A stretch of 64,000 nucleotides of DNA from Flectonema sp. DT1601 (GCA_964019425.1 OZ025814.1:262001-326000); one strand, 5' to 3'; shown: positions 27,601 to 38,727, numbered from the stretch's first letter. Notes: generated by a model from the sequence alone, not told the origin. Numbers and translations are program-made.

Positions 27601-29726
27601 ATCGGATCCGCTGCAATGAAATAACAATTCTGCAGATAGTGATTTATTACTTTCAAACAACTAGAAAAACTTTCTGGATCTGTAGAAAGTTTAGAATTAA
27701 GAGACGACAAAAGAACATGTGTTGAGAATTGTACTTCTATACTGTAAGCTACTTCTCTAGCAACAGCAACAGCTGTGAATGATGTTGATGAACGTAGTTT
27801 ATCTGATGTCACTTCGAAATCTTCATTGCAACGAAGAGATGTAAAGTAATCAAAAACATCTGATTGGATTTTGAGAGATGGATGATCAAGAAGCCTCACG
27901 AGCTGAGTCCAGATATCGAGACATCTGTGGGCATTTACAGCCATCGATTCTATCGCTGCGACGATCATTTTATCACACAGAGATAGTCGTTTTTCAGACG
28001 AAAGTGAAGTGCCTTCCGCCGGGTGTAATATTATGTCAGCACATGTTTTTATTAAGTCCGTCCAAGTATTCTTTTCAATAGAATTACCTTCAAGGAACGC
28101 CGAGCTCAGATACTCTTCAAAAAGAACAATAACATCAGCAGCAAGAGACTCGTCCCATCCAACAAAAGTATAGTTTTTCTCATCTGATTGTTTTTCAACT
28201 AATAATAGCAATCCATGATTCAACCATCCAGTCCTCACGTGAGGTTGCATCTTACGAAAAACTTTCAAACACTCTGTCTTTACAGCGTAACTATATGATT
28301 CACCTAATAAATACTTAGACATGCATTTATTTATACGAGGTAGTGATGTTTCAGTTGTAAGTTGATAGTTGACGACGTAGCTAATGAGTCCCATTGAAAC
28401 CTGAGAGTCAAGATATGGTGAAAATGAATCTATTAACAACACCGTAAGATCTCTATCTTGGTTTAACTCCATCGTGTCTTGAAGTGAATGCATTGAAGAT
28501 AGAAGTTTTGAAAGCCGAGATTGAAGAATTAGATCTTTATTTTGAAAAAAGATTTCAATCAAATCCGATACCGCATGAGTTATAGTATACCAATGTGATT
28601 CTAAATGATGGGCTACGTTGTGTCTAAGAAGCTGATCAAGAAAAGATGTTATGTCTAAAGTGATGTCTGGTATCATTGCTACCAAAGCATATCTAAGAGA
28701 GCTTAATATTACAAGTAGTTCTTTTACAGAAAGATCATCAGCAGTCTTTGCCGTTTCAAAAACAAACATTCTCAAAGCCGCAATAGAACCTCTAATCACA
28801 GCTATATCTCTCGTCGATAAGTTTGGTGTTTTCATTGCGACCTGTTGGACTTGTTGTTGATGACAAACAGAAACTGCTTGCGCATGACTCGTATGCAAGA
28901 AGAATCTCAGATAATACAACGTCGTGTACGTATCTTTTCTTAAATGATATACTAAAGAGTTTCTACACAACAAAGCAACTGATGACAACCCTGCAACGGT
29001 CTGTAAAGAATCAGATGTTGGTGGAGACATTCCCATGCCTCTCACAGGAGGAGTTCCATGAACTGGTGGTGCCATCTCCATCTCTGTTAATGTCGAACCC
29101 ATGCATAGAACTGATAAGTAGTTCTGAGTTACCGTTTCAGGAATCTTTGAAAGATTTATTCTTTTCTGAAGAGATAATAAAATATTAACGGCGTCTTTTA
29201 CTAACGACGCCGGCAAACTTTCAAAAGCAGCTTGAAAAGTTGACCAAATCGCATTTATCGCACAATTAACATTCTCAGGTGATACGGTCGAGCTAAAAGT
29301 TGAGATTGGCGTGTTTAGAGAACTTCTAAAGCTATTTGACATTAATTGAAAACTCATACTACAAGTAGCACTCCAGAATGATTGACCTCCTTCAGTAATG
29401 TTTGCAGATGTTATTAATGATTGAAGTACTGGAAACATACCACCAGTCAGACTCGTATCGAATCCTCTTTCGGTTATTCTTTGTAGTAAATCAACTATTT
29501 GAGTTCCCTCATGTTCTTCAAGACGCTTACACTTCTCTCCAACAATTCTTAATAATCGTTTCTTTAAATAAATTATATCACCGTCAGCTGTGGGTCCTAA
29601 GTCTTCAGCCTTTAAAGTAGCAAGTTCAGTTTCAAACTGTAGTATTGCGTCGATATTCTTGCAATCCAAGACATCCAGTTTCTCTGACATTTCCACAACC
29701 AGACTGTTCTTTTCTGTTTCCGTCAT
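24646..29726 (-). CDS. Tuberin/RalGAP-alpha family protein with C-terminal Rap-GAP domain, three exons
   Basis: Exons 25663-29726, 25167-25587 and 24646-25095 splice in frame (introns 75 and 71 nt, GTATGTTA and GTATGTAT) into 1644 residues. About 1200 N-terminal residues are helical-repeat-like. A block near 1110-1150 (GPHAPCIITTTTGSSQ, VTIRSLTATNCW) resembles the region preceding the GAP domain in tuberin, followed by a Ser/Pro-rich linker. The Rap/Ran-GAP domain (about 1350-1600) contains HKIGLVYIDHDQY, QMVYHVATIMPNVKSD and the catalytic Asn-thumb motif KKRHIGNDHVVITYCED (Asn about 1493), interrupted by intron 2 right after HIGNDH. It should switch off a small GTPase: Rheb if tuberin, Ral if RalGAP. 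The family is clear; the choice between them is not. The ATG is 3 nt after CATACTTCAG. Confidence 0.85.
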
Positions 29727-29729
29727 TTT

Positions 29730-30066
29730 CTGAAGTATGACGGGATTCCCACCTTTTTGAAAAAAAGTAAATAGTTTTTTTTTTTTTTTTTTTGTGTGAT
29801 AATTTTTTTTTTTTCTTAATGAATATTCGTATTATGTGGAGCTATGAAGAAAAAGAATAATTTTTTAAAAAAAAAATAAGAAATATTCAGATATACTCAC
29901 AACACAACCTAAGTTGAAACAACACCGCCCGGCACTGGGTGATAGAAATTGCGCCGGGCTGGCAGGTACCTACACTCGAAGTACAGATTGCTTGTGTTAT
30001 GGCATTCACATTGTCATAACTTCACTTATATTGCGGTCGTAAGGTTTAGAGTGTGGCTTGTTCTCT
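29730..30066. other. Intergenic gap with GC-rich inverted repeat
   Basis: 337 bases between the TRIP4 stop and the tuberin-like start. Apart from T/A runs it holds GCCCGGC (29927-29933) and GCCGGGC (29953-29959), a perfect 7-bp stem with a 19-base loop, followed by GCTGGCAGGTACC. No RNA gene could be assigned. Confidence 0.5.
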
Positions 30067-32247
30067 TTAGATATCTTTGCGACCTGCCTGACGCTTCACA
30101 GCCTGTGATGTGTTGGTTATGTTGTATGAGATTTTATGATACAAATGCAAAATAAACTCCTCAACATACCTCGTGTATACTTTTATCAATTGTGAAGATC
30201 TTGTGCTTACCATCCATTGGAAGCGGAAGAACCTGTTTTAGTAATTTAGTTAAATATATAAATGTGTGACAACACACAACACATCATAATGGCAAAAGTA
30301 ACATACGAGAAGCTGAGGGTTCTTGCAGACGAAAACATATTCAGAATTAGACTCTTGATCCTCTTTTGGAATTTGCTCCGAATAGTCGGTGTAATGAAGA
30401 ACGTTTGTAACAGTTACACATCCCAGTAATACTGAAGTTGGATAATGTGTTGGGAATGTAGTTGCACCACGAGAAGCATAAAAAGCCTCAGTGTCCTCTA
30501 TATCTTCTTCACTTGGAGCATGTGACGCTGCGTGAATCCAGAGTCTTCCTCTGAAGTCAGATCCCCAAACTCTTCCTTCGTGTTTTTTAATACCACAAAC
30601 TAATAAAGATGCCCACGGTTGGTGCATACTGAGACATTGACTACTTTCTCCAATGTTAGAAGCAGAATCAATCTTTGCTGCAAGTGGAGAGTTGATGTAC
30701 AGCCATGGTTTTTTCTTTTTAATTTGACCGACCATGTTCTCTACCGGTGCTTTAACAGTGTCATCAAGATCTTCCCAATCACTTTGGATACGACCACTTC
30801 CTCTATTTTGAACTAGTCTTCCTCCACCTGACTTGGCAACTTGATTTCCAACTGCAAGTGGTTGCTTACCTCCTAAGTGACCAGCAGTTTCAAGACGGTC
30901 TGTTTCTATTTGGAATGCTGATACGAATTCTGTTGCCACGTCCGAGTCGTCAAAGTTCTCTGAGGCCCATCCTCGAACAGCAGCCAAGTTAGTCATTCGA
31001 GATAGATAAGTAGACTGTTTTGTAGATTCGGCTTCAGAAAACCCGTACTCTTGAAGGGTTGATTGAATCCAACTTTTTAGAACCGCGTTGTTATCAAACT
31101 GAAGAGCGGCCTTTGCATCTGGACATCTCATTACTCGGTAGCCCTTTACAGTTTCTCCGTCATCGTCTTCTGTGTCGCTGACTTCTTGAACAATAATTTC
31201 ACCTGCCGTGTATATCGTTGAAGACATGCATATGTTGTCGGTATTTTCTTCATCATCTCCTTCTGTTGGTTTGTCGGTAGTACTTTCAGATTTCCGCTGC
31301 TCTTGTTCTTTTGCTCTTTTCTCAACTGGAGTCTCAGCCACTCTCGTATTCTGAGAATCGCTGTGTGACAATCCCAAACTCAAATTCTTATTTACGAAAT
31401 CAATAGAAACCGTGTATGCTCCTCCCTTCTTAAATCTCTTGATGCGTTCTTCGCGGAGCTTCTTTTCTTTTTCTTCAGCTGTTTTACGTTCTTCAGCATT
31501 GAGCCATTGATTATTAACAGATTCATAATAATCTTCTTGATCATCGTATATGACTGTTCTCTTAGAGCGTTGTTCTTGGTAAGCGAGGAGACGATCTCTG
31601 TTTTCGAGTGCTTTTTGAAGTTGTGGAGAGTCTTTGTCTTCTTTGATGTCTTTTAATGTTCGGTCAAGTTTTGCTCCGCAGAACCAGCATCGTCCCCATC
31701 CTTCTTGTTCGCAGACAACTTTACCACATAGGATGCAGTTAGTTAGTAATTTATGTTTTCTAGCTTCACAACCACACATCTGAAATACTGGAACGACAGC
31801 ATCTTGTCCTGAAGGTTTTATTGATTGGTAATTAACCTTCTTCTTCCTGGTGGCATTTGTTGCTGTTGAAGCTGTTGTTGAAGCAACAGAACCGACTTCA
31901 CTTGCGGTGTCATCTTTGACACCAGATTCTGAAGACTGCTTGAGTCCAGTGTCAAGTAAGCCGAGTTCTTCTTTCTTGTCAAGGAGTTGGTTATAGAATC
32001 GTCTGTCTGGATCCATGTTCTTCTCAACACCAGATAATAGTTCTTTACACCATTTATTTAAGTCTTGTGTTGACATTGATAACACCATTGCTGCTGCTTG
32101 TTGTGCATCATCGTTAGAGCATTGTAATTTCTCTTCTAGCTGTCTGGTGGTCCAAGACCCTAACAACATCTCTGCTTGTTCTTGTACTGTAACTCCTCCT
32201 GCCATTTGAGGACCATCGGTACGCTTTCCTTTACTGCGTCTTCCCAT
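30067..32247 (-). CDS. TRIP4: Activating signal cointegrator 1 (ASC-1/TRIP4), three exons
   Basis: Exons 30307-32247, 30170-30232 and 30067-30102 give 679 residues; introns of 74 and 67 nt, both starting GTATGTT. A C2HC5 zinc finger lies at about 157-190 (MCGCEARKHKLLTNCILCGK, then EQEGWGRCWFCG), the signature of TRIP4. The C-terminal ASCH domain (about 535-665) opens CLSMHQPWASLLVCGIKKHE and ends YVFVCKNPQLL, which continues across the introns as VLPLPMDGKHKIFTIDKSIHE then AVKRQAGRKDI. The reconstructed end matches the family end, supporting the exon calls. TRIP4 acts with the ASCC complex in transcription co-activation, ribosome-quality control and alkylation repair; which applies here is unknown. 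CATCTCACAG lies 11 nt upstream of the ATG. Confidence 0.93.
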
Positions 32248-32258
32248 TTTTCTTTTTT

Positions 32259-32856
32259 CTGTGAGATGAGAAAAGATGATTTTTTAATCTAGCGTTAGCA
32301 TCATATCATCGTATTGCTTTGAGACCAGATACTGACACTTTCACCTTTAGAATTACCACACCTCTTGACTTTTTTTTTTTTTTTTTTTTAATTTTTATTT
32401 TCAAACAAGGGCAGTACATCATTCAAACAACATTGTGACAAATAGTTTTTTATAAAAACAAAAAGCGGCTTCCGTTTCTTATTTAAGACTCAAATTTTTT
32501 CTTGATGCATTTTTTCTTTCTTTTCCCCACTCGAAATAAGGGAAAACATATCCATAACAGAAATTTATTTTTTTCTTTTTTATTATAAAAAATAAGAAAA
32601 GGTAGACTAGGCTTTTTTAAATACAAGAGCAATGCGACTTTAAGAAAAAAAAAAGAAAGAGGGTAATACGATTTTCTTTACAAAACCGGCAAATAAAAAG
32701 TACTAAATGAAAAATACAGAGCAATGCGACTTTTGAAAAAGAAAAAAAAAGTGTAAGTATTTTTTCTTGTTAGTGTTGTGTAAATAATTTTGGAAGAAAA
32801 AAAAAAATAAAAAATAAAAATAAGATTATCTACTCCAATGGTTCATTATGACTGTT
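32259..32856. other. Intergenic gap, A/T runs and a short direct repeat
   Basis: About 600 bases between the CC1-box protein stop and the TRIP4 start, with a T run near 32370-32389 and many A-rich segments. It contains the 20-base direct repeat listed separately. Probably 3' UTR and spacer. Confidence 0.5.
32621..32733. repeat. Imperfect direct repeat ATACA(A)GAGCAATGCGACTTT
   Basis: The word ATACAAGAGCAATGCGACTT (32621-32640) recurs as ATACAGAGCAATGCGACTTT (32714-32733), 93 bases later. Both copies are followed by an A-rich stretch. They lie in the 3' flank of the CC1-box gene. Confidence 0.85.
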
Positions 32857-35121
32857 CTACACCTTACTTCCAACATCCATTGCAACTCGTTGAACGATTG
32901 ATTGCAAAGATTTTTGAGATTTTTGAGGTATTCCATTGTTGTGTTTTAATGGAATTGGAGGCTGTTGGACAGGTCCACTTCTATTAACAACTTGTCGGTT
33001 TGGAATATACGAATTGCTATTGCTATTCTGAGCACCCATTAGAATCCTGAGATCACATGCTGAGCTTGTTGTATGAGGAATCTTATTTACTACAGGCTGG
33101 TCATTATAACCACATCCCCGAAGGCGTGAGAGAGAAGCATATCGCTCACCTAGTGAGTCGGTATTATTTTGATAAGAGAATTCTCTTTTTGTCTTACTTT
33201 CACTGTGCTGTGCGATACCTTCCTGGAGAGTCTGTTTTCGGTAACGGCTCTTCATTAAGTCTAATTCAGCCTGCATTTCATGATTACGTGCAATTAATGA
33301 TCCTCTACTCCGCTTTAGTATTTCCGATTCTTCGATTTGGTTTTCTGAGTCTCGAGTCATACGTGTGATTGTGTCTTCGAGTGCCTGAATCCTTGTATTA
33401 GCTCTACTTATAGTATGCATTCCTGATTGTAATTCATGGTTGGAATTATCAGAGGTGTGTTTGTGTGCGAGTAGGAGGCTTTTAAATTCCGCGTTTCGGA
33501 TTCGAAGTTCGGATGATTTTTTATCATTCTGAAATTTTATTTCATCATACGCCTGTTGTAAATTAGACATGTCGTTTTCTAATTGTTTGTCAGCACTCGA
33601 CGCTTGAACAGAACGCATCTCTTTCAATTCTTGTTCAAGAAGTTGCTTCTCTTCTACTGTTGCCACTAACTGTAACTTCGAATTATCTTTTTCTCTGCTG
33701 CTTTGCTCTACACTTGCGAGAAGCTTAGCATGGTCTTTTGCTTGTCTCTCAACCAGTTCAATCAATTTCAAATTTTCTATTTTATTATCTTCAATAGCAG
33801 TCGTGAGCTGTTCGATGTTCTCGTCTTTCAGTTGAACAGCTTCAAGCAGCTCACTCTCAATTTGTGTAGACAGTTCAGCTTTTCCATGCGAAGTATCAAT
33901 TGCTGTTGGTAGACTACATCGATTGAATAAAAAAGAAAAGTTAAGGAGACCTTCACAAGCGATGTTCTTATATTGGAGTTGAAACATTGCTGAAGATAAT
34001 GACAACGTTGAGGATTGGAAGAATACATTTGAGTCTTTAACTGTTTTGACTACGCTTTTAAAACTGCTTCGTAACTCTGTAAGGAATTGTTGTGCTGGAT
34101 ACACGAGAGGTAAACAAGCTTTCTTAAGAGTAAAATATTTCTGTTCACAAACTTGTAATTTTTGTTGATACTCAAACAAGTCATCTTGAACCTCATGATA
34201 CTGCTGCATCTGTTCAATTCGACTACTACGACGATGAGCACACTGAATCATGTAGTCGTCTCTTTCTTTCTCAAACAGATCCTCTTCAAGGTCAGTAGTG
34301 GTAGTGCACACATCGACCTTTTTAGTCCGAAGACGCTCTGATTTGATTGCTGTTGGAGTAGGAGTATCAATAAAAAGACAAAGAGCACTATGATCATTAA
34401 ACGTTTCGTTATCAAAGATTCCTGACTCCTGATGAGTATCTCTTGGGGTACCTACTGACTGCTCTAATTCTTGAGTTCTAAGTCTGTAGGAGTACACTTC
34501 ACGACTAAGACGATCATTTACGTCTGAGAGTGTTGTGTTTTGAGTTTGAACTTCTGATAAGTCTTCTTTTAGGTTTTGGATGTTTGTTTCAAACAGAAAT
34601 CGTTCTCGTTCAAAGTTACTCGTTTTGATGTGGAGTCGATTTAGTTCAGACTGAAGTTGAGTTTTAATATTTAACATATCTCTTTGATGTTCACTCGCCT
34701 CTTCATGATCACTCATAACTTCGTGATTCTTATCAGTTTTAACAGCTTGACCTTTCCATAGTAATAGTTCAGCGTGTTGACAGTTTCTCTCTTCTTGTAG
34801 AGACGTGTTGATTTCTTGTAGCTCAATGATTGTTTTCTCTAATTCTTGTTTTTCACATCTTCCCTCTTCAACGAGGTACTTTCCGTATTCTGCTGCCGTT
34901 ACTAAATTAGCTTCACTTTCTTCTAGTTGTTTGGCAACACTCGCCATCAGAGTACTAACAATTCTGCAAAGATCGGAATACCCTCCTCCACTTCCCAATG
35001 ATGGGCACAAATCCCTAACAACATCTTCCACATTCATCGATCCCTCAGAGAGGGATTGTAGTAGAGATGAGGTCTGCCGTGCTGCAGGTATCAGTTCCTC
35101 TCCTTTAGTACATCCAGGCAT
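32857..35121 (-). CDS. Coiled-coil protein with CC1-box-like AAxxG motif (dynein-adaptor-like)
   Basis: A 754-residue single-exon protein, mostly coiled coil from about 65 to 620, with a Pro/Asn/Ser-rich tail (QPPIPLKHNNGIPQ). Near the start of the coiled coil, residues 74-86 read VTAAEYGKYLVEE. This resembles the AAxxG CC1 box of BICD/BICDR/HAP1/TRAK/Spindly-type adaptors, which binds dynein light intermediate chain. A later EEDLFEKERDD could stand in for the dynactin-binding Spindly motif, but weakly. Cargo adaptor for dynein is therefore a hypothesis; a generic structural coiled coil is the alternative. I use ATG 35121 (MPGCTKGEE), since the upstream in-frame GTG is part of the CACACAG acceptor, 20 nt before the ATG. 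Confidence 0.75.
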   Translation of the reverse strand: MPGCTKGEELIPAARQTSSLLQSLSEGSMNVEDVVRDLCPSLGSGGGYSDLCRIVSTLMASVAKQLEESEANLVTAAEYGKYLVEEGRCEKQELEKTIIELQEINTSLQEERNCQHAELLLWKGQAVKTDKNHEVMSDHEEASEHQRDMLNIKTQLQSELNRLHIKTSNFERERFLFETNIQNLKEDLSEVQTQNTTLSDVNDRLSREVYSYRLRTQELEQSVGTPRDTHQESGIFDNETFNDHSALCLFIDTPTPTAIKSERLRTKKVDVCTTTTDLEEDLFEKERDDYMIQCAHRRSSRIEQMQQYHEVQDDLFEYQQKLQVCEQKYFTLKKACLPLVYPAQQFLTELRSSFKSVVKTVKDSNVFFQSSTLSLSSAMFQLQYKNIACEGLLNFSFLFNRCSLPTAIDTSHGKAELSTQIESELLEAVQLKDENIEQLTTAIEDNKIENLKLIELVERQAKDHAKLLASVEQSSREKDNSKLQLVATVEEKQLLEQELKEMRSVQASSADKQLENDMSNLQQAYDEIKFQNDKKSSELRIRNAEFKSLLLAHKHTSDNSNHELQSGMHTISRANTRIQALEDTITRMTRDSENQIEESEILKRSRGSLIARNHEMQAELDLMKSRYRKQTLQEGIAQHSESKTKREFSYQNNTDSLGERYASLSRLRGCGYNDQPVVNKIPHTTSSACDLRILMGAQNSNSNSYIPNRQVVNRSGPVQQPPIPLKHNNGIPQKSQKSLQSIVQRVAMDVGSKV

Positions 35122-35141
35122 TGTATTTGTATCCCCCTTCA

Positions 35142-36180
35142 CTGTGTGAACTAGTTAAATGTAGACATAAAAACATTAATCATAAATAGATAATACAACT
35201 GTCGAAGTCCATGTGTGTTAAAATACTTTTCTGGTGCGAATTGTAATCAACGCAATCTCATAAACAAAAGATGTTTAAATACGTCTCGATACCCACATTG
35301 AGTACTAAGAAATAAATAAAAAGAAGAAGAAGAAGTTACAGGCAACATAACAGAGAGAGTAAAAGTAACAAAATAAATAAATACTTTTTGATATGCCATA
35401 ATTCAATAAAGTTATATAAGGCTTAAGTTATTGTTTACTCCGAGGGGATTGTTTTCTTGCTTCGCTGGTCAACGAACCGATGGTTCGTTCATTTATTTTA
35501 GTCTGATTCGCCCAGACGACGTACTCAACAACAAAAGGAAACAAAAAGCTGAAATGAATAGCATGCATGATGTACAAAAAAAAAAGAGAAAAAAATATTT
35601 TTTTTCGTTCAGTCATTCGTAGGGGGAAAAACAAAATAAAAAAAGTCCATAGTAACAACCCTATTTTCAACAGGCAAGTATACCGTCTCTCCATAAAGCT
35701 TTTTACCACAGGAACGTTAGCAATCAATAAAGAAAATCGGACCTGTCTCGTTGATACGTTAAAGTTCAGTGCGGCTTAAAGGTTTGACAACCTAAATCTT
35801 TTATACGACGTATCAGAAAACTTCCTTAGTCCGTGTTTCACTTGGCATTCACCAGTTGTGTTTGATTGATAAGAAAAGAACGATGCAAAAAATCAATCAG
35901 ACCCCGTGTTGACATTAAGGATTAAAAGCTTCTTTACTGCAAGGGACGCAGAAAGCTGATAAAAAATTTTACAAGTGCGCAACCACAATTAACAAAAATA
36001 GCCTTTCTAAATAAACAAAAAGGGGAACTTCATAATAAAGTTTTCCAGGAAAAAAAAGCAAAAAAAAAGAAATGAATGTTTTGGTTGCACAAGTCGGTTA
36101 ATTGGGAAAAGTACTCAAAATAAAATACTAAAAAAACAAAAAGAAACTATGCAAAAAAAAACATACAACGTGATGGAATG
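35142..36180. other. Intergenic gap with one doubtful small ORF
   Basis: About 1.04 kb of AT-rich spacer. On the minus strand 35428-35616 reads MTERKKIFFSLFF... through a hydrophobic stretch into a polar tail (KINERTIGSLTSEARKQ) and stop, 62 codons. It could be a small membrane protein, but there is no good acceptor before its ATG. Within it, AACGAACC-GAT-GGTTCGTT (about 35471-35489) is a perfect 8-bp inverted repeat. No known RNA gene seen. Confidence 0.4.
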
Positions 36181-38727
36181 CTATGCGAATACAGGCATTG
36201 ACATTAGTCGTCGAGAAGGAGACGACGGAGAGTTAATTTGATAACAACAGCCGCTAGCAGTATCGCCTTCTCGATATCCAAACGCTCCAAGAATGACACG
36301 AGTAGTGTTGAATCCAAGAATTGAAGAAAGTTCAGTAAACGTCACTGACGCGAGATGCTCAGATGATCTGACTGCCAACCTAACATTTAATGAAGAAATC
36401 TGATAGTCACTCAGACCAACAGCTGATAGTTGTCTTCTGAAAGCTCTCTCAGTTACTTCTTTTAATCCAATCGGATGAACTGATGAAATAGCTGCAATAG
36501 TTTCAGCCTGTTGAGTGACAAGTTCACAGGTGGTCTTTAGTTTTGAAATCATTTCCCTGCTGTCCTTCTCATCTGTTCTCAGATGTTTTAATGTGTCAGA
36601 ACACTCAATAATGAAATCCTTTACTTGCTCTTGATATTCTCTGCCTACACTTTGTAACATTGCACTACTCAGTAACGGACTAGCAGGTGAAGTAGCTGCA
36701 GATATGTAAATAGCAGCAGGGAAGGAAGCACTTGATTGAGATGCAGACACACAACTATTATCGAGTTCAACTTCCGGAAGACGGATAACACCAGGCTCTA
36801 CCTCAACAAGATAGCTGACATCAGATTCAGTTTTTGGAAGGCAGGTATCTTCACAACGAACCATTCTTGTTCCACCAACAGCCAAGTTAGACAACAATAC
36901 GATATTACAATTAGTACCTATCTTTTGATCTTTTATTATTTCCTTATGGGTGTTCACTACCTCTTCTTCTTGACTGACTTGGGACTGTAAACGTTCACAT
37001 TCTCTGTCTCTTTGTTGTAACTCCATTGATAGCACAGCATTCTTTTCTAGAAGAAAGGCAACTTCAGACTCGTATTTCCGCAAAGCTTTGCGAAGGTCGG
37101 CTATTTCAACATCTCTGGTTGCTGTTTCTACAACATTAGAAGGAAACGTGTTACTACTGAGAGGTAATCCATTAGTTGGTAAAACTTTCTGTGGACTCTC
37201 TTGTAAACTTTTACTAATTAGAGACATCTCATAATTGTCGCCTTCTCTCTGAAAACGTTGTCGGTTTGGTGGAGTTGAGAAGTCTTCAGACTGTTGTATG
37301 TTTCGATTGGAAATGACTTCGTTCTCAGAAGCAACAGGAGATAATTGTTCTTGAATTAGTGTAGTAGGATAGTCACTCGATTGTAAACTCTTATTCGTAT
37401 TTTTGATTAACTTCCCTTCACTGCCGCAGACTCTCTGAAATCCGAGTGTCGATTGAAACTCCGTCGCGGGTTCAGTCACAAAGATCTGAGATCCGACAAC
37501 AATATTGGAATCCAGAGTTGGATATTTAATTGAAGAAACCTCGTTATTATTATTATTATACGTGTTACCATCGCTAACTCCATTGTGATTGCTGTAGGTA
37601 TTTGGTGACCTCTTATCACTGTTGTGTGGGAATTTCGTTTGCGGACTCAATTGCGACGGAACAGAAACTATCCCTGTATCTTGAACTGGTTGGAAGGCTA
37701 GTGATCCACCATCAAAGCGGGGGGAAATTAACTGTTTATACACCACGTTAATCTGTAGATCGGTTTGAGGGTTTGGTTGGGTATTACTTTCTAATTGGTT
37801 ATCAGGTAGTGGAGAAAACTGAGAGGGAGTAAATGTGCCATAATCGATACCATGATCTGACTCTGAATCTGATGACTCACACACTTCTGTATATGAACTC
37901 GCTATATCACTGGTCTGAACAGGAAGTGAAAACGTAGCACCTTGAGGGGACTGATCTTGAAGACGAACTTGTTTAATTGAACCAGGTGATGGAGAACTTG
38001 AATAACTAACTCGACGTCCTCTAAATGGATGAGGAACAGGTGTTTCAGGAGACTCTGAAGGAAGAGGACTCGGAACTCTTAATGACCCTAGAGACACTAA
38101 TGAGACCTTCTCAGCTGATCCAAATGATTCATTAGCTATTTGTGGTGAGATGTCATTTATCCTTTTCGGTGAAGATGAAGTCCCCCTATCAGCTTTAGAA
38201 CGAACTATTTTATACGGTTCTGATGCCTTATTCCTAATTGATTCACGAGGTGCTATTTCATCAGCTTCATGCCACTGCGCGTGTCCTGTGTCTCCTTCTT
38301 TGGGTGAACACCTATCAAGGGATCCAAGTTCTTGTTGTGTTTTTCTAATATCTGAGATTACAGATATAAATCGTAATCCACATTCACCTCCCGTCTCTGT
38401 TGTGGTTCCTTTAAAAACAAGAAGCAGGTCGGAATCTCCTTCGAACAAAAGGAGTACCTGAAGTGTTTCTGCTCCATCTTGTTGAAGGACCCTTTTCCAA
38501 AATATTTTTGCCAGGCTATAAAAACTCATATACTTCTTTATCTCTCCTTCTGGTTCTACGACCACTAACTTCAGATATGATACAAGCAGCGCTCGTTTGT
38601 GTTTTACGCCAGTCTGAAGACTTACTTTATCAACGGTCCCTGCATACAATAACCTTGGGTACGAAAACGCACTCAGCTCTGTGGGCACTTGAACATAAGG
38701 TAGCTTAGTGGCAGGGCACACCTGCAT
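36181..38727 (-). CDS. Protein with PH-like N terminus, disordered middle, coiled coil and SAM-like end
   Basis: An 848-residue single-exon protein not assignable to a named family. Residues about 20-135 alternate strands and end in a helix (YAGTVDKVSLQTGVKHKRAL, LLVFKGTTTETGGECGLRFI, SDIRKTQQEL), suggesting a PH-like fold. Residues about 140-540 are Ser/Pro/Gln-rich and likely disordered. Residues about 545-600 form a coiled coil (ADLRKALRKYESEVAFLLEK). The end (about 760-830, FRRQLSAVGLSDYQISSLNV..., ILGFNTTRVILGAFGY) looks like a SAM-type helical bundle. A membrane- or cytoskeleton-associated scaffold is plausible. TTTCTGTACAG lies only 5 nt upstream of the ATG. Confidence 0.75.
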   Translation of the reverse strand: MQVCPATKLPYVQVPTELSAFSYPRLLYAGTVDKVSLQTGVKHKRALLVSYLKLVVVEPEGEIKKYMSFYSLAKIFWKRVLQQDGAETLQVLLLFEGDSDLLLVFKGTTTETGGECGLRFISVISDIRKTQQELGSLDRCSPKEGDTGHAQWHEADEIAPRESIRNKASEPYKIVRSKADRGTSSSPKRINDISPQIANESFGSAEKVSLVSLGSLRVPSPLPSESPETPVPHPFRGRRVSYSSSPSPGSIKQVRLQDQSPQGATFSLPVQTSDIASSYTEVCESSDSESDHGIDYGTFTPSQFSPLPDNQLESNTQPNPQTDLQINVVYKQLISPRFDGGSLAFQPVQDTGIVSVPSQLSPQTKFPHNSDKRSPNTYSNHNGVSDGNTYNNNNNEVSSIKYPTLDSNIVVGSQIFVTEPATEFQSTLGFQRVCGSEGKLIKNTNKSLQSSDYPTTLIQEQLSPVASENEVISNRNIQQSEDFSTPPNRQRFQREGDNYEMSLISKSLQESPQKVLPTNGLPLSSNTFPSNVVETATRDVEIADLRKALRKYESEVAFLLEKNAVLSMELQQRDRECERLQSQVSQEEEVVNTHKEIIKDQKIGTNCNIVLLSNLAVGGTRMVRCEDTCLPKTESDVSYLVEVEPGVIRLPEVELDNSCVSASQSSASFPAAIYISAATSPASPLLSSAMLQSVGREYQEQVKDFIIECSDTLKHLRTDEKDSREMISKLKTTCELVTQQAETIAAISSVHPIGLKEVTERAFRRQLSAVGLSDYQISSLNVRLAVRSSEHLASVTFTELSSILGFNTTRVILGAFGYREGDTASGCCYQINSPSSPSRRLMSMPVFA

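Noticed and set aside
35471-35489. AACGAACC-GAT-GGTTCGTT inverted repeat as a tRNA or operator
   Set aside because: A single 8-bp palindrome without cloverleaf context; no function can be argued from it.
35428-35727. 99-codon minus-strand frame as a full gene
   Set aside because: It opens at TTG, is rich in Phe from T runs and has no acceptor before a usable ATG. Only the 62-codon tail from 35616 is mentioned as doubtful.
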